Shown here piece by piece: positions 52,053-60,644 of a DNA stretch of 64,000 bases. A model generated the notes under the pieces. It made no database searches. It saw nothing but the letters and a program-made list of their open reading frames with translations, and was not told where the DNA came from. Each line of letters starts with the position of its first letter. Positions within the stretch are counted from its first letter, which is position 1. The DNA is from Tengunoibacter tsumagoiensis. GTDB lineage: Bacteria > Chloroflexota > Ktedonobacteria > Ktedonobacterales > Ktedonobacteraceae. Position numbers and translations under genes: made by a program. The stretch is from positions 1,169,493 through 1,233,492 of the forward strand of contig NZ_BIFR01000001.1 of assembly GCF_003967535.1 (NCBI RefSeq), in the 5' to 3' direction.

Positions 52053-53552
52053 TTAGCGCGGTGTCGCGATCGGCGCGGGTGTAAGCGTGGCTGGCTGATT
52101 GACCAGCGGAAGAGTGAAGTGGATGCGGGTCCCTTTGCCAATGGTGCTTTCGGCCCAGACTTTGCCACCGTGAGCAGTAATGATGGCCTTAACAATTGAG
52201 AGACCCAGGCCGCTCCCCCCAGTCGTAGTCGTACGCGAGCGATCGGCGCGATAGAAGCGTTCAAAGATATGGGGCAGGTCAGCGGGATCGATGCCACTGC
52301 CAGTATCGCTGATCCAGAGATGGAGCATCGTTTTCTCTGCCTGTGCTCCCACTGTAATCTTGCCGCCGCGAGGAGTATGACGGCGAGCATTATCCAGCAG
52401 ATTGAGCAAGACCTGGGTGATGCGATCGCTATCAGCGAGAATAGGAGCAATCTTTGGACTGATCTCGTTATACAGCGATATCTCAGACTCTGCACATTCA
52501 GGCTCGATCACAGCAGCAGTCTCATCTACAAGTGCGTGCATGTCGAGAGGGGCCAGATCGAGCTTGGTCTGACCAGCCTCCATTGAGGTCATCTGCCGCA
52601 CATCACCAACCAGACGGCGCAGGCGCTGAACCTCACGTCCGATGAGTTGAGCCGTCTCATGCCGCGCTGTTGGTTCGGTAATAACATCATCGGCAATAGC
52701 CTCGCTATAGCCCTGAATGGCTGTCAGCGGCGTAGCCAGATCATGGGCGATATTGGCGATCAATTCGCGGCGCATCTGATCCTGTCGCCGGAGCTCGTTA
52801 ATATCGGCCTCAATCGTTCCCGCCATCTCATTAAACGTCTGGCCCAGGCGACCTATCTCATCCAGAGAAGTGGGAAGCTCCACGCGCTGTGCATATTCCC
52901 CCTGCTTCATTTTTGTGGCTGCGGTAATCAAGCGGTCGAGAGGACGTGTAAGCCCGCGAGCGACCAGGTAGCTAATAATAGCTGCAACGGCCGCCACGAT
53001 CAGACCAGTGATCAGGATTGAGCGATTGATCAGGCTCATGATATTCGTATCGGGGCTAATCTGTGGCTCTGAGAGAAAGAATGCCCCAATAACTTTTCCA
53101 TTGACCTCAATGCTCTGACAGATATATTGAGAAGGTATAACCTGATCTTTCCTCGTAGTAATATTGATCGTATTTTGCTGTGAGAAATTGCCGCCAAGCG
53201 CCTGATGAAGGACCTGGAGGACGGTTGGATTATTGCAGTTATCGGGTGATATGTAGCGATACGAGCAGAATGGCGTATTTGTAGTATCAGTCATCAGCAG
53301 CAAGTCGTTGGGGAAGGCGCGTAAGATGCTTGCATTCAGGGGCTCACCCTGACTATAGAGGGAATGTGCGTACTGCTGTACATCTTCTGCTAGAGCGGTG
53401 AGACGTTCGCTCTGGAGCTGAGCATAGTAGTTTTGCACAACAACTGAGATTGTGATACTGAGCACGAGGATCGTTCCCAGGATGACCAGCAGGTAGCTAA
53501 AGGCCAGACGGGTTCTCAAGCTATAAGCTGTAGTTTTAGTAAACTGTTTCAT
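52053..53552 (-). CDS. Two-component sensor histidine kinase
   Basis: A 499-residue sensor kinase. Membrane segment (~18-40), an extracytoplasmic sensor part of ~135 residues, second membrane segment (~178-200), HAMP (~197-250), HisKA with phospho-acceptor His270 in ANIAHDLATPLTAIQG, and HATPase_c (NLLDNARRHTP, DTGSGIDPADL, GLGLSIVKAIITAHGG). The sensed signal is unknown. It follows the response regulator gene on the same strand with a 25-bp gap, and GGAAAGAGAG precedes ATG 53552. Confidence 0.95.
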   Translation of the reverse strand: MKQFTKTTAYSLRTRLAFSYLLVILGTILVLSITISVVVQNYYAQLQSERLTALAEDVQQYAHSLYSQGEPLNASILRAFPNDLLLMTDTTNTPFCSYRYISPDNCNNPTVLQVLHQALGGNFSQQNTINITTRKDQVIPSQYICQSIEVNGKVIGAFFLSEPQISPDTNIMSLINRSILITGLIVAAVAAIISYLVARGLTRPLDRLITAATKMKQGEYAQRVELPTSLDEIGRLGQTFNEMAGTIEADINELRRQDQMRRELIANIAHDLATPLTAIQGYSEAIADDVITEPTARHETAQLIGREVQRLRRLVGDVRQMTSMEAGQTKLDLAPLDMHALVDETAAVIEPECAESEISLYNEISPKIAPILADSDRITQVLLNLLDNARRHTPRGGKITVGAQAEKTMLHLWISDTGSGIDPADLPHIFERFYRADRSRTTTTGGSGLGLSIVKAIITAHGGKVWAESTIGKGTRIHFTLPLVNQPATLTPAPIATPR

Positions 53553-53577
53553 GACGGGCTCTCTTTCCTGTGCTTCA

Positions 53578-54324
53578 TCAGGTGCGTGAGGTGGTTGGGA
53601 CTGGGACAAACTTATAGCCAACACCCCAGACGGTCTGGATATAGTGTGGCGCTTCTGGCACTGCTTCAATCTTCTTGCGCAAGGTGCCGATATGGACATC
53701 GACCGTACGGCCATCGCCCAGATAGCTATAGCCCCAGATCTGATTAAGCAGAGCTTCACGTGTAAAGACGCGATCGGGAGCTGAGGCCAGCGTGACCAGA
53801 AGATCAAATTCTTTCACGGTGAGAGCAATTGGGACACCATGGGCATTGACGCGGCGGGAGGGAATATTGATAACCAGGCCGCCAAAGATGATCTCTTCAC
53901 CTTTCCTGGTTGAAGGGCTGGAAGGTTGGCCATCGGAGGTTGTGCTCTCAGTCTTCTCATTATTCTGTCCTGAGCGGCGCAGGATAGCTTTGACGCGGCT
54001 GACCAGTTCGCGAGGGCTAAATGGTTTGACCAGATAGTCATCGGCCCCTGATTCGAGGCCGCTGATACGATCCTCTTCTCCCTGGCGAGCAGTGAGCATG
54101 AGAATAGGTGTATTGGCCCAATTCCGAATCCGGCGGCAGACCTCCATCCCATCTAGAAGTGGTAGCATCAGATCCAGGATCACCAGATCGGGGTGTTCAC
54201 GGGCATGGAGCTCAAGGCCAGCGATACCATCGCTGGCACTCACTACTGTAAAGCTCGCCTGCTCTAGATAGAGGCGGAGAATCTGAGTGATATTAGCTTC
54301 ATCTTCGATAATGAGGATCTTCAT
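53578..54324 (-). CDS. OmpR-family response regulator
   Basis: A 248-residue response regulator. Receiver with phospho-acceptor D51 (VILDLMLP), conserved LTARQGEEDRISGLE and DYLVKPFSPRELVSRVKAIL; a Ser/Thr linker; winged helix (LTVKEFDLLVTLASAPDRVF, RTVDVHIGTLRKKI). It is the cognate partner of the kinase encoded right downstream. ATG 54324. Target genes are not evident. Confidence 0.95.
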   Translation of the reverse strand: MKILIIEDEANITQILRLYLEQASFTVVSASDGIAGLELHAREHPDLVILDLMLPLLDGMEVCRRIRNWANTPILMLTARQGEEDRISGLESGADDYLVKPFSPRELVSRVKAILRRSGQNNEKTESTTSDGQPSSPSTRKGEEIIFGGLVINIPSRRVNAHGVPIALTVKEFDLLVTLASAPDRVFTREALLNQIWGYSYLGDGRTVDVHIGTLRKKIEAVPEAPHYIQTVWGVGYKFVPVPTTSRT

Positions 54325-54444
54325 ACCTATCAGTCTACCTCTCTGTTATCAAAAATATACGAGGAAATTGTAAAGTTTTTCTCATATCACTCAGCTCTAC
54401 CGGGAACCACAGGGTCTTTGAAGATGAAGATACAGAGCTACTGA

Positions 54445-55020
54445 TTACGAGAGATGAGCTTTCAGGTAGCCTAATTTTTCCAGGGCCATATAGGCTGCGG
54501 CAATCTGCCCCTGAACAGAGAACTCTCCGCTATGAATGAGTTGGAGCAGTTCAGCAGGAGTGACCAGCATATTATCAATCACTTCAGCGGGATCAATCTT
54601 CTTCTCGCCCGTTTTGCGTACATCGCGGGCCAGATACCACCAGATGCGTGTCTCCGCGCTGGTCGGATTGGCCAGCATGTGAGCGAGAAACTCAATCTTT
54701 GTTGGTTCAGCGCTATATCCAGTCTCCTCCATCAGTTCACGATTGGCAGCCAGTAGCGGATCGGCCTCATGCTCATCGATGCCGCCAGCGGGAAACTCTA
54801 CCACCTCCAGGCCGATCCCATGTTTATATTGTCGATTGATGAGGAAGCGGCCATCCTCTGTAATCGGGACAACGCCCACCCAGCCGCGATTCTCAATAAT
54901 ATAGTAGTCCGAGAGCACTGATCCATCGGGAAGAGAGAGATGTTCACTACGAATCTTCAAATAAGGGGTATCCAGCACCTGACGTGTAGCGAGGACCTCC
55001 CATGGGCGTTCTTGTGCCAT
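54445..55020 (-). CDS. Nudix hydrolase (ADP-ribose pyrophosphatase-like)
   Basis: A 191-residue Nudix enzyme. The Nudix box is GGIDEHEADPLLAANRELME followed by ETGY; REL-EE-G is intact, but between the first Gly-Glu part and Arg there appears one extra residue compared with the usual G-x5-E-x7-RE spacing. VLDTPYLKIRSEHLSLPDG upstream is typical of the ADP-ribose group. AGGA precedes ATG 55020. It follows tlyA by 6 bp, as the last gene of the ROK-tlyA-nudix operon. Confidence 0.9.
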   Translation of the reverse strand: MAQERPWEVLATRQVLDTPYLKIRSEHLSLPDGSVLSDYYIIENRGWVGVVPITEDGRFLINRQYKHGIGLEVVEFPAGGIDEHEADPLLAANRELMEETGYSAEPTKIEFLAHMLANPTSAETRIWWYLARDVRKTGEKKIDPAEVIDNMLVTPAELLQLIHSGEFSVQGQIAAAYMALEKLGYLKAHLS

Positions 55021-55026
55021 AGATCT

Positions 55027-55854
55027 CTATCCTTCTGCGGTTTCAGATTGAACGATAGTTGAGTCAGTCGGTTCAGATTGAAGCGTAGTTGAGCTCGCAG
55101 CGGATCGAAATTTCAGTAAAAATAGGAACTCTCGATTGCCATCGCGGCCCAGAATAGGAGAAGCGATCTCACCCATTACCGCAAGAGCCGTATGAGCAGG
55201 AATCCAGGTTCTGAGCTCTTGCAAAACACGCTCATGAACCAGCGGATCACTAATCACCCCCGCGCCACGGTCTACATCAGCCTTCCCCGCCTCAAACTGA
55301 GGTTTTACCAACGAAACGATCCAGGTCTCAGGACTCTTTACCAGTAGAGGTTCAAGTGCAGGTAGAACCAGACGGAGAGAGATAAACGAGACATCAATCA
55401 CAGCGCACTGCATCGGGACTGGAAGGCTTGTGAGATGGCGGATATTCGTCCGTTCCATCACCACCACCCGTGGATCGTTGCGCAACTTCCAATCTAACTG
55501 ACCATGGCCGACATCAATCGCATAGACCTGACTGGCGCCGCGTGTGAGCAGGCATTCCGTAAAGCCACCAGTTGAAGAGCCAACATCGATGGCCACGAGG
55601 CCAGCAGGATCAAGCTGAAACGTATCCAGAGCCTTCTCCAGCTTCAGGCCCCCGCGACTCACATACTTCAGTTCAGGTGAAGTTTCAGCGACACGACAGG
55701 GCGCATCGAGCGGGACCAGTGTTCCGGGTTTATCCACCCTCCGATCACCCACAAAAACTTGACCAGACATAATAATTGCCCGAGCTCGTTCGCGACTGGG
55801 TGCTAAGCCCAGCCTTACCAGAGCCACATCTAACCGCTCTTTATTGGTTGCCAT
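55027..55854 (-). CDS. tlyA: TlyA-family rRNA 2'-O-methyltransferase (hemolysin-type)
   Basis: A 275-residue protein with an N-terminal S4 RNA-binding domain (RLDVALVRLGLAPSRERARA, IIMSGQVFVGDRRV) and a FtsJ/RrmJ-like methyltransferase: VAIDVGSSTGGFTECLL SAM-binding motif, VDVGHGQLDWKLRND, VSFISLRLVLPAL. TlyA methylates 16S and 23S rRNA at C residues. GAAGGG precedes ATG 55854. It is linked to ROK kinase and Nudix genes; the name reflects family membership. Confidence 0.92.
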   Translation of the reverse strand: MATNKERLDVALVRLGLAPSRERARAIIMSGQVFVGDRRVDKPGTLVPLDAPCRVAETSPELKYVSRGGLKLEKALDTFQLDPAGLVAIDVGSSTGGFTECLLTRGASQVYAIDVGHGQLDWKLRNDPRVVVMERTNIRHLTSLPVPMQCAVIDVSFISLRLVLPALEPLLVKSPETWIVSLVKPQFEAGKADVDRGAGVISDPLVHERVLQELRTWIPAHTALAVMGEIASPILGRDGNREFLFLLKFRSAASSTTLQSEPTDSTIVQSETAEG

Positions 55855-55887
55855 GTTTCCCTTCGATCGTGTCGTTGACTGATACTA

Positions 55888-56949
55888 TTACTGATGATAA
55901 TACACAAGCGAGCCTGCCCCGACCAGACCCACATCTGAGCCCAACTGAGCCATCACGATAGTGGCTGATTGGCAAGGTACTGTCATAGCTCGCTCTCTCA
56001 TTATACGTCGGGCGGGGTCCAGAAGGGGAGCGCCAATCTGGGAGACGCCGCCACCGAGAATGATCAGTTCCGGATTAAAAATATGCAGAATATTGACTAA
56101 GCCAACCCCGAGCGCTTCTCCCGCGAGGGTAATAATCTGTTGCGCCACAGGTATCCCTGCCAGTGCAGCCTCAGCCACCATGCGAGCATTGACATGCAGA
56201 GGTGTAGTCACAGCCAGAGTGCTATTATCGGCTGGCGTATTTGCGCTGGCATGAGCAGGTTGGTGGGCCAGAGCATACGAGAGGAGGTCATCGGCCTTTC
56301 CTAGCGAGATCAGCTCATTGGCCTGACGAGCAATAGCTGTGCCAGAAGAGAAGCTTTCAAGGCAGCCATAGTTGCCACAATTGCAGCGTGGACCATGCCA
56401 ATCAATCGTCATATGTCCCAGTTCGGCGGCTGAGCCAGTGATGCCCTGAAGCAGCTGCCCCTGGCTAATCACGCCTCCACCAACGCCTGTGCTTACAGTC
56501 ACATAGACCATCTCATTACTGCCTTTACCTGCTCCAAACATATGTTCCCCCAGAGCAGCGGCATTGGCATCATTCTCAACAAAGATTGGGATCTGGAAGC
56601 GTTCAGCAAAGGCATTGCGCAAAGGAAAATTGGTCCAGCCTGGGAGATTAGGAGGAGAATACACGATCCCTGTGCGACCATTTAAAGGACCTGGAGCTCC
56701 AATACCTATACCTGCAATCTGAGACAGTGAAATATTGGCCTTGAGCAGAGCCTCCTCAACAGATTCAAACATACGTGGAATCACCCGCTCTGGCGATGGA
56801 TTTTCGCCAGTAAGTAGATTGACGCGGGATAGCAGAGTAGCGCCTCGGAGGACCGCAGTCCTGATCTGTGTGCCACCGAGGTCAATACCTATCACAAGAG
56901 GAGCTTCCTCTGGAAGATTATGTGTACGCACTTTATTCTCAGCTTTCAT
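55888..56949 (-). CDS. ROK-family sugar kinase (glucokinase-like)
   Basis: A 353-residue ATP-dependent sugar kinase. N-terminal phosphate loop IGIDLGGTQIRTAVL, GIGAPGPLNGRTGIVYSPPN, ENDANAAALGEHMFGAG, and the ROK zinc motif CNCGNYGC (with the following LE). The zinc motif and ATP loop point to an active glucokinase or related kinase. Start ATG 56949 preferred; an upstream TTG is in frame. It is the first gene of a three-gene operon with tlyA and the Nudix gene. Confidence 0.92.
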   Translation of the reverse strand: MKAENKVRTHNLPEEAPLVIGIDLGGTQIRTAVLRGATLLSRVNLLTGENPSPERVIPRMFESVEEALLKANISLSQIAGIGIGAPGPLNGRTGIVYSPPNLPGWTNFPLRNAFAERFQIPIFVENDANAAALGEHMFGAGKGSNEMVYVTVSTGVGGGVISQGQLLQGITGSAAELGHMTIDWHGPRCNCGNYGCLESFSSGTAIARQANELISLGKADDLLSYALAHQPAHASANTPADNSTLAVTTPLHVNARMVAEAALAGIPVAQQIITLAGEALGVGLVNILHIFNPELIILGGGVSQIGAPLLDPARRIMRERAMTVPCQSATIVMAQLGSDVGLVGAGSLVYYHQ

Positions 56950-57065
56950 ATAGTTATATAAACCTAGCAAAAAGAATCAGCCTGTTGAGATGATACTGCA
57001 TTTGTTGAGTCCTAACAAGATCATCATTTATGAACAGAGAGCCCCTGTCTAAAATCGGAGTCTTC

Positions 57066-57096
57066 TTGCATCTATTTGCAAAAGTGAATCGTGTAA
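57066..57096 (+). promoter_or_regulatory. 31-nt motif shared with 27591-27621
   Basis: TTGCATCTATTTG then four variable bases, then GTGAATCGTGTAA. It is 27 of 31 equal to the copy at 27591, which also precedes a stress-type gene by ~130-160 bp. Here it lies 110 bp upstream of a GlsB/YeaQ-like gene. Confidence 0.55.
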
Positions 57097-57205
57097 TAGG
57101 TGGCAGATAGAAACAACGGATTAAAAGCACTGAAATTATTATAGAAGTGCACTAAACCAGCTGCCAGCTATTAATAAAATACTACATTCTAGAGGAGAAA
57201 AAGAC

Positions 57206-57505
57206 ATGATTGCTTCACCATTTGTTCTTGGCGCTGCTTTTGCCCCCGGTGGTCTGATTGGTTGGATCGTAGTTGGTCTGATTGCAGGTTTCCTGGCTGG
57301 TCAGTTCATGAAGGGTAGTGGCTACGGCATTCTGGGTGATATCATTGTGGGTCTGGTGGGTGCATTGGTTGGTGGTTTCTTGACCAATCTGCTTCTCCCT
57401 GATGCTAGCCTTGGTTGGATCTGGACGATCGTAGTTGCCTTTATCGGAGCCTGCATCTTTATTGCTCTGTTCCGCGCTGTAACTGGTGGTCGCCGCGCTG
57501 TCTAA
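57206..57505 (+). CDS. GlsB/YeaQ/YmgE-family stress membrane protein
   Basis: A 99-residue Gly-rich membrane protein (GWIVVGLIAGFLAGQFMKGSGYG, GDIIVGLVGALVGGFL, WTIVVAFIGACIFIALF) with three hydrophobic segments, the transglycosylase-associated/YeaQ pattern. The family responds to stress, but its activity is not known. AGAGGAG precedes ATG 57206. An intrinsic terminator follows. It shares the 31-nt motif with the YflT-like gene. Confidence 0.9.
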   Translation: MIASPFVLGAAFAPGGLIGWIVVGLIAGFLAGQFMKGSGYGILGDIIVGLVGALVGGFLTNLLLPDASLGWIWTIVVAFIGACIFIALFRAVTGGRRAV

Positions 57506-57528
57506 CCAGCGTATTGATCCATATAAAT

Positions 57529-57567
57529 AAAAAAAGAGCTGACTTATAGATAGTCAGTTCTTTTTTT
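57529..57567 (+). terminator. Intrinsic terminator after the GlsB-like gene
   Basis: AAAAAAAGAGCTGACT and AGTCAGTTCTTTTTTT flank a short loop (57545-57551). The stem ends in a T run, and on the other strand too, so it may act in both directions. Confidence 0.85.
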
Positions 57568-57688
57568 ATAAAAATTTGTGAGGGCCATCACAGAAAAGGG
57601 ATGAATTAAAGCATTGTATTTAACTCTATGATAGGGTACATTTCTTATAGATAAAGACTATTCATGTGTTGTCATAGAGGAGAGAAGC

Positions 57689-58060
57689 ATGCCGAATGAT
57701 ACCTATTCTTCAGGGAGCTCGACCTTTCCTGCGCTTTCGAGTGCAGTCGTACTTATTATTGCCCTGGTAGTGCTTGCCAGTATTGTGCTTGGAATTATTA
57801 TCTGGTGGCGTATTTTTTCCAAGACTGGTTATAGTGGCGCATTGAGCCTGGTCTTCTTATTCATCCCTTTTGGTGCGTTTATTTTATTGCTTGTGCTGGC
57901 TTTTAGCGAATGGCCTGTCCAGCGTGAGCTTAATCTCCTTCGTCAGCAGCAAGCCATGCGTGGACCAGGTTATAGTAACCCCAGTAATCCGCAGTATCCT
58001 CCGCAGCAGCCTTATTCACAGCAAGTACCACCGCCCTATCCTCCCCAGAGACCATATTAA
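57689..58060 (+). CDS. Hypothetical membrane protein with Pro/Gln-rich tail
   Basis: A 123-residue protein: short N-terminal Ser-rich part, two hydrophobic segments (AVVLIIALVVLASIVLGIIIWW and LVFLFIPFGAFILLLVLAF, residues ~20-41 and ~53-71), then a cytoplasmic tail of PQQPYSQQVPPPYPPQRPY. AGGAGAG precedes ATG 57689. The tail resembles protein-interaction linkers. Function unknown. Confidence 0.7.
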   Translation: MPNDTYSSGSSTFPALSSAVVLIIALVVLASIVLGIIIWWRIFSKTGYSGALSLVFLFIPFGAFILLLVLAFSEWPVQRELNLLRQQQAMRGPGYSNPSNPQYPPQQPYSQQVPPPYPPQRPY

Positions 58061-58088
58061 TTTATAGGATCATATAGAATGATCCATG

Positions 58089-58210
58089 CCTGTTCCACCT
58101 TTCTCCCTTTCCGCGAAAACGAGGCAAGATCAGAGAGGGTAGCTCCGGTCTGGTCATGAGGGTGGAACAGGGGAGGAGTGGGTTCCCACGGCCATCATCA
58201 TGATGGCCGT
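58089..58210. repeat. Composite inverted-repeat element between convergent genes
   Basis: CCTGTTCCACC (58089-58099) pairs with GGTGGAACAGG (58161-58171). Then CCACGGCCATCAT (58186-58198) begins an 11-bp palindrome ACGGCCATCAT-c-ATGATGGCCGT. GAGGGTGGAA and CCACGGCCATCAT also occur at 35936-35965. It probably ends both flanking genes. Confidence 0.65.
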
Positions 58211-58294
58211 AGCGAGCCCCTCGGCTTTGTTTTCCCCTTTTGCCCATCATGGGAGCTCTCAACGGCCTTCTTTACACACACGCCATCATCCCCA

Positions 58295-59008
58295 TTAGAT
58301 CAGATGAGCAGCCTCGGCCATAAAGCGCGACAGAGCCACCAGCAGGCCACAGATAGCAAGGATGCCAATCGCATAAGGAAGCACGACAGACGCAAACGCC
58401 TTGTCACGGGCAAGGTGATGGACACCCATCAGCATCGTAACATTCAAGAAGACGCCATATACGAAGAAGGCCAGGCTAATGAGCGGAGAGAAGTAGAGCG
58501 TTGAGATGTGGAGAAATGAGATAACAGTGATAATCACACCACCTATAATCGCCAGTGGAACCTGATAGGTGAGCTGAGAAAAAGCCTGCTGGCGATAGCT
58601 CCCCTGACCCTTAAAGAGTCGGGCGAAGGCGAATTGCAGCGAGACTCCCAGGAAGAAAAGAATGGGGACAATCACAATCTTTAGTACAAATGCCCCAATG
58701 GTTGCTCCAACTGTAAGAATACTGAGAAAACCAAAAAAGACATTGGTATTGGTATCAACACCGCGCGAGGTATCGTGAAAAATGCCTCGGAATAATCCCA
58801 GCAAGACCGGCACAGCTACCAGGATCGCTAATTGAATCCAGATTGGCCGCCAGCGGGCATACTCTGCTATATGCGCAAAGGTGCGAGCGGTTGGTCGAAA
58901 GATAGCTTCAGCATAGAATGCTGGCAGTCGCCCCAGATGATCCCGATCATGAGGGGTATGAGGCGAATGGATCTTTCCTGACCGTAATTGTTCTGAATTA
59001 GAGCTCAT
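58295..59008 (-). CDS. Yip1-domain membrane protein
   Basis: A 237-residue protein with five hydrophobic segments in a Yip1-like layout (FYAEAIFRPTARTFAHIAE before the first, IQLAILVAVPVLLGLFRGIF, LKIVIVPILFFLGVSLQFAFA, YQVPLAIIGGVIITVISFLH, LAFFVYGVFLNVTMLMGVHHL, VVLPYAIGILAICGLLVAL). Start ATG 59006-59008, with GAAGGG upstream; a GTG precedes it. The family's bacterial function is unknown. Confidence 0.82.
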   Translation of the reverse strand: MSSNSEQLRSGKIHSPHTPHDRDHLGRLPAFYAEAIFRPTARTFAHIAEYARWRPIWIQLAILVAVPVLLGLFRGIFHDTSRGVDTNTNVFFGFLSILTVGATIGAFVLKIVIVPILFFLGVSLQFAFARLFKGQGSYRQQAFSQLTYQVPLAIIGGVIITVISFLHISTLYFSPLISLAFFVYGVFLNVTMLMGVHHLARDKAFASVVLPYAIGILAICGLLVALSRFMAEAAHLI

Positions 59009-59204
59009 CACGTGTTCCCTTCTGCATCACTCCATGCTAAAAGCAATGACAACGATCACAACTTCCACTATCGATGGGCTTGCCTACAGAGATAATAGAT
59101 TGTCTCGCCAGTATATACAGTTGAATCCCTATCTGTAAAAGTGAAGTATTACGAGAAATCTCAGCTATGGTAAGATAGAGAGAAAATGTGAGGAGATCAC
59201 TGGA

Positions 59205-60122
59205 ATGCTGCCGTATTTTCCATTTCAGCACAAGAGCTATCAGATGACGATGGGCGTTCAGGCATTAGATCCGCGTCTGCTCATTGAGATCGATGAGGAG
59301 CAGTATCAGTCGGAGCTAGCCCTAAAAAATCTTCTACTCACAGAGGAGCCAGCTCACTATTTTTACGAGCAGCCAGAGATGGAAGAGAGCCAGTGGGAAG
59401 TAGTAGAGATCCTCTTGCCGATCCTGGCGGAGCGCTATCCCCAGCACTTCCAGTTGGAGCGAGCGGGTACGGACTGGCATTGGAGGAATCATCTTCAGCA
59501 GCAAGAATGGAGCTTTTGTCTGGGAGCTGGAAGGGACCTGGAGTTAGCTCCGTTAGATTGGTTGGGGCGGCAGGTGCAAGAGGATCTCTTGCTTGTAAGT
59601 GGCATAGTAGAGAATGGGCTTCCTCTGTTAGGAGGACAGCTCTGTTTTCCGAATGGCTGGTCTTTAGCCGAGAAGGTGGGGCAACCATTTCTCACCATTC
59701 ATGAGACCGTTCCTCTTTTTGCCGAGAAGCTTGGGCGTTCCTCACAGTTACTCTTAGAACGACTCAAGCCAGAACGGCCCGTCTGGCGTCTCAACTGGGC
59801 CTTGAAATCGCTACCGCGCCTGAATTTGCTGCCGCAATTTTATTATGAGCTACCAGCATCCTACGAAGGGCTCACGAGCGAGAATGCTGGAGAGCGGATC
59901 TTCTTCCGCGTTGAGCGTCAGGTGCTGGTCCGGCTTCCCAGGACAGGCCAGATCCTCTTTCTTATTCATACCTATCAGACAAAAGTGCAAGAGCTTATAG
60001 CTAATCCTGAACGGATGCACCTGTTGCGCGGAGTTTTACAGACTCTACCCGCAGAAGTCATAACATATAAAGGTATTGATCCATTTTATGACCAGATATT
60101 GAAATACTTAGACATGCAATGA
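59205..60122 (+). CDS. DUF3445 / heme-dependent oxidative N-demethylase-like protein
   Basis: A 305-residue protein whose segments LPLLGGQLCFPNGWSLAEKV, GQPFLTIHETVP, LERLKPERPVWRLNWALKS and FFRVERQVLVRLP match the DUF3445 group, some members of which are heme-dependent N-demethylases. The His in IHETVP is conserved. Function in this organism is unknown. GTGAGGAG precedes ATG 59205. It is monocistronic. Confidence 0.75.
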   Translation: MLPYFPFQHKSYQMTMGVQALDPRLLIEIDEEQYQSELALKNLLLTEEPAHYFYEQPEMEESQWEVVEILLPILAERYPQHFQLERAGTDWHWRNHLQQQEWSFCLGAGRDLELAPLDWLGRQVQEDLLLVSGIVENGLPLLGGQLCFPNGWSLAEKVGQPFLTIHETVPLFAEKLGRSSQLLLERLKPERPVWRLNWALKSLPRLNLLPQFYYELPASYEGLTSENAGERIFFRVERQVLVRLPRTGQILFLIHTYQTKVQELIANPERMHLLRGVLQTLPAEVITYKGIDPFYDQILKYLDMQ

Positions 60123-60194
60123 TGAGTGATGAAGGCAGAGATCATCGGCAGCCATCATGATAGCTGGAGGGGGTATGAGAACCTCGAGAACATC

Positions 60195-60644
60195 TTACGA
60201 GAGATCATCCGTATCGAGCCAGATCGTCACAGGCCCTTCATTGCAGAGATCGATCTGCATCGTGGCCCCAAAGATACCGCTGGCAACGGAGAGACCATAG
60301 CCAGCGGTGAGCTGCTTGAAGAGCTCAAATAAAGGTTCGGCCAACGAAGGAGGAGCGGCCTCAGTGAAGCTGGGACGACGGCCCCGGCGCATATTAGCGT
60401 AAAGCGTAAACTGAGAGACAGCGAGAAGCTCACCATTTAGATCGAGCAGAGAGCGATTCATCTTCCCTTCAGTATCTTCAAAGATCCTGAGATGAACAAT
60501 CTTAGCAACCAGCTGTTGGACCTGTTCTGCGCCATCCTCGTGACTGACGCCAAGAAAGACCAGCAGCCCTGGTCCAATCTGACCAACGACCTGCTCATCG
60601 ACTGTTACGCGAGCCGAACTGACGCGTTGAAGAAGAGCTCTCAT
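60195..60644 (-). CDS. dtd: D-aminoacyl-tRNA deacylase
   Basis: A 149-residue DTD enzyme. Signature SQFTLY (77-82) and NEGPVT (135-140; normally NxGPVT) are present; the start MRALLQRVSSARVTV is classical. It hydrolyses D-aminoacyl-tRNA as proofreading in the cytoplasm. It starts directly after the AcpS stop codon (TAA-ATG), so it is translationally coupled and last of the MBL-ugd-acpS-dtd operon. Confidence 0.96.
   Translation of the reverse strand: MRALLQRVSSARVTVDEQVVGQIGPGLLVFLGVSHEDGAEQVQQLVAKIVHLRIFEDTEGKMNRSLLDLNGELLAVSQFTLYANMRRGRRPSFTEAAPPSLAEPLFELFKQLTAGYGLSVASGIFGATMQIDLCNEGPVTIWLDTDDLS

Noticed and set aside
57066..57096. 31-nt motif considered as an inverted-repeat terminator of the preceding gene
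   Set aside because: It has no internal pairing, is upstream of the GlsB-like gene and is shared with another promoter region, so a promoter role is more likely.
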